Shown here one piece after another: positions 53,687-61,556 of a stretch of DNA of 64,000 nt. The DNA lies in the NCBI GenBank assembly GCA_020310875.1, contig CM035417.1:87203440-87267439 (forward strand). Direction: 5' to 3'. This DNA is from Ceratopteris richardii (taxonomy: Eukaryota; Streptophyta; Polypodiopsida; Polypodiales; Pteridaceae). How positions within the stretch are numbered: position 1 is the stretch's first letter; every line of letters begins with the position of its first letter. The notes under the pieces were generated by a model. It saw nothing but the letters and a program-made list of their open reading frames with translations, was not told the DNA's origin and did no database searches. The translations under genes and the position numbers were made by a program.

Positions 53687-56600
53687 ATGCAAACCGACGA
53701 AGGACCATCAGAAGCAGGCCCCAGCGTAGCTGCAGTGCCCCTCAATGTTTTACGAGCAGAATCCCACCCGACTGCTCCACCGCCAGAATTCCAAGGATTT
53801 CCAGGGCCCATGCCGATCGATAACCCACCTATGGGCTACACAGAAAAAATACACCGTAACTCTCACTGGTTTCAGGGACTTGCAGGACCCTTAGCGGACG
53901 CAGAGTTTATATTTGAATCTAATTTGACGTTTGATGATCGCACTTGGGGAAAATACCAATTTTTCTCCAGAGAGTTCGAAGGCCTACAGAACACTCAGGA
54001 CTTAACTCATGTTTGGGCCAGAGCCGGCTTCACGGAGTACTTCAGTGATCCTCTGCCCAAACCTGACTTTTATAGGTGTTATTATTTAATCACTACTTTG
54101 TTGGCCTCAGAGAATAAGGATATCCCAGGAACTTTTATTTTGCCTTCTTTAGTGGATGATCCACCCTACAAAAGATTTTATCTTTCGAAGGATTTAATCA
54201 GAGCTGCCATCAAGATTCATGGAACCCACACGCCCACAGATCGAGAAAGATTAGTTCCAGACCCTATGAAACGTGGGGATGTCACTAAGTGGGAGGAGAT
54301 CTCAGCAATTACACCTGAGCTGTCAAAGCCGCTACGGATATGCATGCAACATTTTGCATTCCCCGCTCAGGACAGATTCACCATGCCACATAAAAGAATA
54401 TGGTTTGGATTATACTTAGCCTGTACTGGACCTCAGACTGTCGATCTGGCGAGCTGGATCATTGATCAAATGTATTTGGCACAACACAGATGGGAACGAA
54501 AGAAAGTGCTTAATGGATGTTGTGCGCTGACAAGAATTGTCTATATGTGCTTGGCTTATGACTTGCCAATTGAACGTGCATTAACAGGAGAAGAGCTGAA
54601 GGCATTCAAAGGAACGACGAAGAAAGCCAGGAAGCCCAGCAGAGCACGGGCAGGTAAGCGCATGAGAGGCACTATTCCTTGCCTTCAAGTGCCAGAGTCA
54701 CCATCACCACAACCCTCCCCAGAGCAATCACCGACAGAAGCCACTCCCACAGTACAACCTATTCGCATAAGGTTATCTAGACCAGTGGTAACAGAGGGCA
54801 CTACTAGTACCGTTGCACCTCAGGCAGCTACAACCACAGAACCCACCACCACGACAGCAGAAGCTCCCACCACTATTGGTGCGGAAGCCTTTTCTTTCCC
54901 AATACCACACATGGAGGCAGAACCAATAAACACAACATTCGATTTTGAAATGCCTGATGCATTCTCCAATGAGTTCCAGTTTTCAGAGGCGCAAATGTTC
55001 TCTCAAGAATTTGAAAGGCCGAGTTACCCTACCACACCGCGGGATCAGCCACAGGGACAAGTGGTGTCGAGCTCTGATGACGAAAGAACAGCATCTGATG
55101 ACGATGAAGGTGACGATGAAGCCAGCCAGGGCACGCATGATTCCCCAGAACAAGAACAGACAGATGGCCAAGGCCAACAAACCGATGCACACGGTGACAC
55201 CAGTACGCATGAAGAGGAGACTTTCGAAGCAGCAGCTTACACGCTGGCAATCAAGAAATTATATCGTACGATGGAGAAAGTCTGGGCCCGGAAGAAATTG
55301 ACTGAAGAAGAGAGCCAAACCATAATCGAACAAGAACTCATCTCCGGAGGGTTTGAAGAAGTTTACATCAGAGGGTTCAGAGAACTGGTCCAATCCATTG
55401 GCCCGGTCGAAGCACTGAGATATTTACAAAGGAAGCCACTCCCCCAATATGACCCTCGCAGAGTTCGCCTGTTATCGAAGCCCGGTGAATATATTCGAGT
55501 TCCTGTAGGTCCTCAATCATCCCACCACGCGCAAGATGCACGCCTACGTCCGGAAAGATCCATCACCGAAGAAGCTACCCTAGTCGACTCCCCACCACAT
55601 ACTACCGTTGTACATACTACCACTATCCTTGAAATAACATCCACACCATCTACTCCTCTCTCACCTCATGTTTCACCAGCCCATCCTGTATCCCCCGCAC
55701 ACCCACCTGCTCCTCCCACATCCACACCAGTCCACGGCAACATAGCCACAGCCTTTACCCTGCCCATTCATACCACCATGCCCGCACCCACCCCACCTCG
55801 CCTCCGTGTTAACCCCTTCATCCCTTCATCCTTCCCATCTTTTCCCCCACCTTTAAGATACCCTTTCACCTTTCTAACCCCACTAACCTTCTCACCAGTT
55901 TCACCTCCCCAACCCACTATAACCCCTATTTCCCCTTTTCACCAAGCTGCTCCAGCCATCCCCCCTGTAAATTACTCTACATTTGTAAATCCCGTCTTCA
56001 CACCGACACAACCACCCACATACACACCACTTTTCACAGTCACCGCACTTGACACGTCCAGTGACATGGACATCTCACCACCCACCGCACCAGCACCCAC
56101 TCCACTCGCAGCACCATCATATTTAGGTACGTCACAATTTTCCACGATCACCACTGCATCCACCTTCCCAACCCCATTCCCCATTCCCGCTGCATCTACT
56201 GCCACCGCATCCTCACTTAGCACTCCATTACTATTATCGCCAACCATAGACACTGCGCTTCAACAAATGTTCACATGCATGACACAAGTACGAGATGAGT
56301 TCGCATCTCTTGGCAACAATTATCAACAGCTGCAGAGGACGACAAATGAATTACAGTCGCATCTTAATTCATTATCAATCGAGAATGCCTCTTTAAACAC
56401 GCGATACCAAGAACTAAGAGAGGCATATCATAAGCTAGAGCTACAAAGTGAAGAGAAAACAAAAGAAGCCACTGCTGATCTGGACAACCTGCTTCGAGCC
56501 CAAACAATTCGGAACGCGACGCTGACCAGGAATATGGGCTTACTCAGGAGGCACCTAGCCGCAGCAAAAGAGGAGAACCAGAGACTCCAAGAGAAGAATA

Positions 56601-57235
56601 GAGAGAATTTGGAAGCGGCATTGGACCATCCAGAACAACCCTTAAGTCCCAGCAGATTCAAGGCAATCCCTTCCGAATCGATGCAGATGTTGCTAGAGGA
56701 TCATGTGAGATTGCTAGAGGACTATGATCGAATGAACGAAGAGCATCAGAAGTTAAAAGAAGATCACAAGCTACTACAGCTCAGAGAACCGGCACCACAA
56801 CAAGTACAAGTAGCAGTAGAAGTACCAGAACTTGTGGACCCCTCTCCTGACCTCATAGAGGAACTCAACGCATTACGGGCCCAGGTAGCCACACTCCAAT
56901 CACGCATAGATGTATACGAAGCACCACCACGGCCTGACTCCCCACCGGAGATCCCAGCTGACGACGAGAACATAACCATTCCGGTGGAGGAAACGTTTGA
57001 AGAAGCATACGAGCCAATACCCATCCCAGGCGGACAAGTCACGGCCGAAGGCCAGATGACCTATGAACTTCCTACCCCCGCGTGGATGAAAACGATTGAG
57101 GAACTTGGAAAGACACATTCAGCCAGAGTAGAGGCACAGTTACATGCCATGGCCATGATTGAAGAGAGAATCTTACAATCCCCCTTCTTTGCTCATTTGG
57201 CCCCCCGACGCTATATATCTGGGCATGAACTGTAG
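53687..57235 (+). CDS. Accessory protein of element C, long part
   Basis: True ATG at 53687 (MQTDEGPSEAG), 1,182 codons to TAG. The N-terminal domain (about residues 45-310) has SHWFQGLAGPL, WARAGFTEYF, CMQHFAFPAQDRFTMPHK, WIIDQMYLAQHRWERKK and LNGCCALT, conserved in A and B. Then comes a Pro/Ser/Thr-rich region with Glu/Asp-rich blocks (about residues 320-860), a coiled-coil region (about 865-1,090), and an acidic linker. The TAG (57233-57235) sits where B has CAG, so the original protein ran on into the next frame for about 1,499 residues. No signal peptide, transmembrane segment or enzyme motif is seen, so an envelope role is unlikely. A particle- or RNA-associated role is conjecture. Confidence 0.8.
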   Translation: MQTDEGPSEAGPSVAAVPLNVLRAESHPTAPPPEFQGFPGPMPIDNPPMGYTEKIHRNSHWFQGLAGPLADAEFIFESNLTFDDRTWGKYQFFSREFEGLQNTQDLTHVWARAGFTEYFSDPLPKPDFYRCYYLITTLLASENKDIPGTFILPSLVDDPPYKRFYLSKDLIRAAIKIHGTHTPTDRERLVPDPMKRGDVTKWEEISAITPELSKPLRICMQHFAFPAQDRFTMPHKRIWFGLYLACTGPQTVDLASWIIDQMYLAQHRWERKKVLNGCCALTRIVYMCLAYDLPIERALTGEELKAFKGTTKKARKPSRARAGKRMRGTIPCLQVPESPSPQPSPEQSPTEATPTVQPIRIRLSRPVVTEGTTSTVAPQAATTTEPTTTTAEAPTTIGAEAFSFPIPHMEAEPINTTFDFEMPDAFSNEFQFSEAQMFSQEFERPSYPTTPRDQPQGQVVSSSDDERTASDDDEGDDEASQGTHDSPEQEQTDGQGQQTDAHGDTSTHEEETFEAAAYTLAIKKLYRTMEKVWARKKLTEEESQTIIEQELISGGFEEVYIRGFRELVQSIGPVEALRYLQRKPLPQYDPRRVRLLSKPGEYIRVPVGPQSSHHAQDARLRPERSITEEATLVDSPPHTTVVHTTTILEITSTPSTPLSPHVSPAHPVSPAHPPAPPTSTPVHGNIATAFTLPIHTTMPAPTPPRLRVNPFIPSSFPSFPPPLRYPFTFLTPLTFSPVSPPQPTITPISPFHQAAPAIPPVNYSTFVNPVFTPTQPPTYTPLFTVTALDTSSDMDISPPTAPAPTPLAAPSYLGTSQFSTITTASTFPTPFPIPAASTATASSLSTPLLLSPTIDTALQQMFTCMTQVRDEFASLGNNYQQLQRTTNELQSHLNSLSIENASLNTRYQELREAYHKLELQSEEKTKEATADLDNLLRAQTIRNATLTRNMGLLRRHLAAAKEENQRLQEKNRENLEAALDHPEQPLSPSRFKAIPSESMQMLLEDHVRLLEDYDRMNEEHQKLKEDHKLLQLREPAPQQVQVAVEVPELVDPSPDLIEELNALRAQVATLQSRIDVYEAPPRPDSPPEIPADDENITIPVEETFEEAYEPIPIPGGQVTAEGQMTYELPTPAWMKTIEELGKTHSARVEAQLHAMAMIEERILQSPFFAHLAPRRYISGHEL

Positions 57236-58186
57236 TATAAACCGTACTTCATGTTAATGGCTGAATATCAGCTAGCTATAGAGAAAGAAACTGGCATGAA
57301 ACCCACGCATGCTACACAATTCGAGCCGGCGGACTTGCCACCAAATGCGCAAAGAGGAGAGATCCATCAACTTGATTGGCGCAAAGACCTCCTCCAGAAG
57401 TACCCAGAAATGATGAGTACATGGGTGAAAGCGCCTTTACATTTAAAATATAATCCTTGCTGGGGACCAGTACCACGACGCCGCTCCTGGACAGCCTTCG
57501 CTATTAAGGTCCAACACAATAGGCAGTGTCAGGATTGGTTGAATTACCCCTACTTCAAGCCGCCCACCGAGTTACCCACTGTTGGCTATATGATGGCTAC
57601 AATCCGTCACTGGCTCCCTCGCCTGAAGCATATGGATGATATCGCAGCGCATATGACTGTCAAAATTTTTGACATGATGCAAATGATATTTAAAGTCTTC
57701 CGACACGTCAAGGCACCGCATGTAAACACCCCGGGATTTGAGCATGGTAACTTTGATCTAGTATATGACATGAGCACAACGCCATCGCTCCGGGTGTGTT
57801 ATGCCTGGCACTGTAGAATAAAATACCTACCAGCGTGCTACAAGCAGACATTTGAAGAGATGTTCACCACCGGATTTTGGGAATACCATTCCGAGGTATT
57901 CATCAGCAGGCCCACACATTTATTGCAACTATTTGCCTGTGAACGAATGGTTTATTCCACGCACTATCAACTCCCGCCACCCGACGAACCGCCACCAATC
58001 GACTGGGAGAAACTCGAGGCTGATCTGGCCCGAGGCATTCGAGTATCTGAGCACACCCTCGCTCACGACCTCCTACAAAACTACATCCGACAGACCGCAC
58101 AACAAGGTTCTGTCGCGGACGACAGAAGCGAGAGGGAGGGGGGTGTTGGAAGCAGTCAGAGGCACAGACGACGTGGAAGCATGTAA
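57236..58186 (+). CDS. Accessory protein of element C, C-terminal module after an in-frame stop
   Basis: The same frame continues past the TAG; an ATG at 57251 could start a separate 311-residue protein. It carries the conserved module (DWLNYPYFKPP, GYMMATIRHWLPRLKHMDD, TVKIFDMMQMIFKVF, YAWHCRIKYLPACYKQTFEEMF, GFWEYHSEVF) found also in A and B. The last codons run over the polypurine tract into the 3' LTR and end at 58186. The tail RHRRRGSM is therefore LTR-encoded. The module alone has no recognised family. Confidence 0.75.
   Translation, partial: YKPYFMLMAEYQLAIEKETGMKPTHATQFEPADLPPNAQRGEIHQLDWRKDLLQKYPEMMSTWVKAPLHLKYNPCWGPVPRRRSWTAFAIKVQHNRQCQDWLNYPYFKPPTELPTVGYMMATIRHWLPRLKHMDDIAAHMTVKIFDMMQMIFKVFRHVKAPHVNTPGFEHGNFDLVYDMSTTPSLRVCYAWHCRIKYLPACYKQTFEEMFTTGFWEYHSEVFISRPTHLLQLFACERMVYSTHYQLPPPDEPPPIDWEKLEADLARGIRVSEHTLAHDLLQNYIRQTAQQGSVADDRSEREGGVGSSQRHRRRGSM
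58131..58143 (+). promoter_or_regulatory. Polypurine tract of element C
   Basis: AGAGGGAGGGGGG directly before TGTTGGAAGC of the 3' LTR; also within the accessory frame. Confidence 0.93.
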
Positions 58187-58792
58187 AGACGGAGCAGGGA
58201 GCCAGTCGGATTATTTTTTCAAACAACTATGTTTTTATTACCTCTTCAAACATCCAACAGTGATTTTCATCACTCTTGTAACATATGTAATATAGACAAA
58301 ATCCCATTTTCTAATTCATAGCTCCATTTTGTGCAAGCCGAGGAGTCCTCGAGCTTGAGGAGCTTAGGTAGAATGCGCGTACCAATTTTCGTTATTTTTA
58401 GACATCGTTTACCCTTCCAAATAGCCTCTAGGACCTATTTTTTAACTATGCCGGTCACTAGATGTGAAACCGGTCAAAACTAGTCTAGAAACTATAAAAA
58501 GAGCTAGAGAGCTCATTTTTGAGGTGGGTTCATGTTGGCTAGTGTGAGCTTAGAGCTAGTTTGAGCTTGTAATAGTGTTCTTGAGTAATAGAAGTGATTT
58601 CTCACCTTCCATTGTGTCTTGCTTGTCTCTTCGTAGTGTGTGTGTATGTGTGTGTGCATTTCTATGCTTCTCACCTTCACTCTCACTTCATCTCACGTTC
58701 ACGATCTTCATATCACTCCTATCTCTTCCGCGGATTGACATTAAGGAGGTGGAGCTTCTTAACGTGGTTCTCACCATTGTGCTAGAGCAACA
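58144..58792 (+). repeat. 3' LTR of element C (649 bp)
   Basis: TGTTGGAAGCAG to GAGCAACA, TATA box at 58492-58500, followed by target duplication TACTC (58793-58797). Two differences from the 5' LTR by eye. Confidence 0.97.
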
Positions 58793-58797
58793 TACTC

Positions 58798-59225
58798 TTA
58801 CAAGCTCAAAATAGCTCTAAGCTCTTCTCTACTCCAACAAGCTAACCTCAAAAATGAGCTCTCTAGCTCTTTTTATAGATTCTATACTAGTTTTGACCGG
58901 TTTCACATCTAGTGACCGGCATAGTTAAAAAATAGGTCCTAGATGCTATTTGAAAGGGTAAACGGTGTCTAAAAATAACCAAAATCGATATGCTCATTCT
59001 ACCTAAGCTCCTCAAGCTTGAGGACTCCTCGGCTTGCACAAAATGGAGCTAAAAATTAAGAAAAGGGTTTTTCTATGTTACAAATGTTACAATAGTGATA
59101 AAAATCACTGTTGGAGGTTTTTGAAAAGTATTTTAAAACATAATTCTTTGAAAAAAGATCCGACTGACTCCCTGCTCTGTCTTTACATGCTTCCGCGTCT
59201 TCTATGCCTCTGGCTACTGCCAACA
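58798..59225 (-). repeat. 5' LTR of element B, promoter side
   Basis: The U3 side of the LTR, ending CTGCCAACA at 59225 and followed by target duplication CCAAT. It aligns with 6795-7222. Its TATA box (minus strand, near 58868-58880) is now 17.5 kb from the transcribed part because element C lies between. Confidence 0.93.
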
Positions 59226-59230
59226 CCAAT

Positions 59231-59396
59231 TTTCTTGACTGAGTGTTTAGTGTCATCAACTGTTTGTACTTCATGCTTCCCCTTGGGTTCTTCAAGATTA
59301 TCTAATAGAGCCATTTTTCCTGCCACATGATTGGAACAACCTGAATCAATGTAGAAGAGATGCTCATAATCTTTACCTTGCTTGGATGTCATGTTT
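59231..59396 (-). pseudogene. pol: Copia protease active-site fragment (element D, upstream half)
   Basis: Minus-strand coding from 59392 gives SKQGKDYEHLFYIDSG, with IDSGCSNHVAGK as the Copia retropepsin active site, then TVDDTKHSVKKIG, stopping at the target duplication. The continuation lies at 6573-6309. Upstream of about 59396 the similarity ends abruptly, so the rest of D is lost or replaced by E. Confidence 0.82.
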
Positions 59397-59469
59397 GTTA
59401 GATATGCTCAATACTCCATTCTCACGTGACCACAAATGATCGAGGTGCTCTAAGTTGTAAGGCCCCCAT

Positions 59470-61240
59470 TATGAGGAGAAGCCATTATGAGAGCCCAAAC
59501 ATTCTTCTAATTTTAATGCATCTCTAGTTGAACATGGGATGAAACATCAGTGTACAATGATGTATATGCCTCAACAAAATGCAGTAGTTGAAAGAAAGAA
59601 TAGGTCTCTCATGGAGATGACAAGGTATATGATCAAAAGTTAGGCTTTACCACATAGCTTCTAACTTGAGCTATTATGTGTGCAGCATATGTACTTAACA
59701 GGTGTCCCACCAAAGCACTGCACTCTATCACTCCATATGAGGCTTGGCATGGTCACAAGCCATCTCTTTCTCATATGCATCTCTTTGGTTGTTTGACATA
59801 TGCATTAGTGCTTGAACAACAACACAGAAAATTGGATGATAAAGCATGGAAATGTATTTTTGTTGTGGGCAGTTCTGAAAGCAAAGGCTATGGTATGTAT
59901 CATCCATAGACTAAACACGTTTTGTTTAGCCATGATGTTGTTTTTGTGGAAGATACAATCAGCCATTATTTTCATGCATTACACATCAATTAGCTCCAAA
60001 GATGTGTATGACACTTTGCTACCTCGTTTTGCATGCAAACAATCAAGTGTTGGTCCAAATGAAGTAATTTCTAAGCCATTACAAGCTCCACATGATGATA
60101 TGGATCATTCCATTTTTTTTTACAGATTTACATGATGCACTTGTTGATGAGAGGTCTAACATAGAGAAGGCAAAAACTATGCCTAAATAGCTGGTGCATA
60201 CTTTGCGAGATAGCAAATTAGATGCACCTCTATCATATCATACTCGTTCAATCTCTCATAGTGCTTTTTCTGCATCAAATTGCTATGCAATGGTTGCCTC
60301 TAGTCTTTGTGATGATAATGAGCTTATTTCTTTTGATGAAAGCACAAATTTTAGAAAATTGGATGACTGCTATGCAATCAGAATATGATGCTATTATGAA
60401 GAATGATATTTGGTCTTTATGTGATTTGCCTGCAGGCAAAAAGGCCATTGGCACTAAATGGGTATACAAGTTGAAGTGTAAGTATGATGGAACAGATGAC
60501 AAATATAAGGCTAGGTTTGTTGCAAAAGGTTATGCTTAAGAGTGAGAGGCATTGACTTTGTTGAGACCTTTGCTCCTGCATGCAGATTGACCATCATTCC
60601 TAGCATTTGTATACTTTCATCTCATCATGGTTTGAATGTACATCAATTGGATATTAAAATTGCATTTCTGAATGGTGACTTACATGAAGAAGTGTATGTA
60701 TTTCAGCCCCATGGTTTTGTGCAAAAAGGGCATGAAAAAAAAGTGTGCATGTTGAAAAAGGCATTATATGGTTTGAAGCAAGCACCACGTGCTTGGTATG
60801 AAAAGATATATGCCTATTGCAAACAGTTTTGAGAGCAATCCGATTGCAACCTTAAATATTTAAGCATGCAAATGATTTGCTTCTGATCATTGTTGTCTAT
60901 GTTGGTGACATGTTGTTCATTGGTCCTAATGAGAAGCATATTGCTTATTTAAGGTTGATTTGCATGCCTCTTTTGAGATGTTAGATTTGGGGCATTTGCA
61001 TCATTACTTGGGCATTCAGTTTATGCAAGTTGATGGTAGAATAACTCTATGTCAAAGAAAATATATTGACATATTATTGCAATGCTTTGGCCTTGAAGAT
61101 TGAAAACCTATTGCCACTCTTATGAAAACAGGTTTATGGTTGAGTCTTCATGATGCTCGAGGTGCATTTGATGTTGTTCTCTATCAGCATGCTATTGGAT
61201 GCTTGATATACTTATGCATATGTTAGCTCAGGAAATGGTT
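59470..61240 (+). pseudogene. pol: Decayed Copia integrase and RT (element E)
   Basis: Plus-strand pieces of integrase (PQQNAVVERKN at about 59,570-59,605; CAAYVLNRCPTKALHSITPYEAWH at 59,676-59,750) and RT (WVYKLKCKYDG, VHQLDIKIAFLNGDLHEEVY, KALYGLKQAPRAWY). Stops and shifts are frequent. The RT active site reads YVGD (about 60,898-60,909), one catalytic Asp lost. It is the same family as G but in the opposite direction and keeps about 240 bp between integrase and RT that G lacks. LTRs are not recognisable. Confidence 0.88.
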
Positions 61241-61301
61241 GGTTTTGATGCACTAATGTGGTTCTATTTGGCACGAAAATACGTTTGATTTCAATTTGCA
61301 G

Positions 61302-61556
61302 GAGCTTTCGGCATGCAATGTCGCATTACAATTGGGTGCTTTGAAGCAAAACATGGGGCGTGGGAACCCCTTGGTGACACAAGAGGAGCTTTTGGCGATA
61401 ACCAGTTCCGATTCACGTTATTGTGCCATGCTGCATGTGAAGCACCTCTAGTATTACCCCTTGGAGGCTTCACTTATGGAGAGAAATGTATATTTGTAGC
61501 CAATGACTGGCATGCTGGACTTGTTCTCGTTTTATTGGCAGTAAAATACCGAAGAT
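61302..61556 (+). pseudogene. Starch synthase I-like exon relic
   Basis: The translated frame contains GAFGDNQFRFTLLCHAACEAP, LVLPLGGFTYGEK and a near-consensus NDWHAGL (61502-61522) followed by AVKYR, the conserved block of the GT5 catalytic domain of plant plastid starch synthase I, which extends starch glucans from ADP-glucose. A splice-acceptor-like TTTCAATTTGCAG ends at 61301. An apparent one-base shift lies near 61,371 (GNP in one frame, LGD in the next). Beyond KYR the similarity stops without a clear donor. Only one conserved block is present, so this is a gene fragment, not a working gene. Confidence 0.7.

Larger units (their letters stand above)
41264..58792 (+). mobile_element. Giant Ty3/Gypsy retrotransposon C (alpha family), nearly intact
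   Basis: A full-length 17,529-bp element with two 649-bp LTRs that differ at two positions by eye, a perfect target duplication TACTC (41259-41263 and 58793-58797), primer site, leader, uninterrupted Gag-Pol frame, accessory frame with one stop, and polypurine tract. It is inserted in the 5' LTR of B in the opposite direction. It is the youngest giant element here and the one most likely to have moved recently. Domain order is Gag, protease, RT, RNase H, two zinc modules, integrase, second protease-like domain. There is no chromodomain and no envelope-like signal or membrane segment. Confidence 0.97.
6579..59225 (-). mobile_element. Giant Ty3/Gypsy retrotransposon B (alpha family), with three insertions
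   Basis: Minus-strand element with target duplication CCAAT at 6574-6578 and 59226-59230. Its 3' LTR is 6579-7222. Its 5' LTR is split by element C into 41045-41263 and 58798-59225. Without the inserted elements A (8768-25873), a solo LTR (26669-27307) and C (41264-58792), B is about 17.36 kb, close to the 17.53 kb of C. Its polyprotein and accessory frames carry many stops and shifts. The two LTRs differ at about 18 sites by eye, making B the oldest of the three giant elements. Its promoter is separated from its transcribed part by C, so it cannot be expressed normally. Confidence 0.93.

Noticed and set aside
53687-58186. Envelope gene
   Set aside because: The position fits, but no signal peptide, transmembrane segment, cysteine-rich ectodomain or fusion-like stretch is visible.
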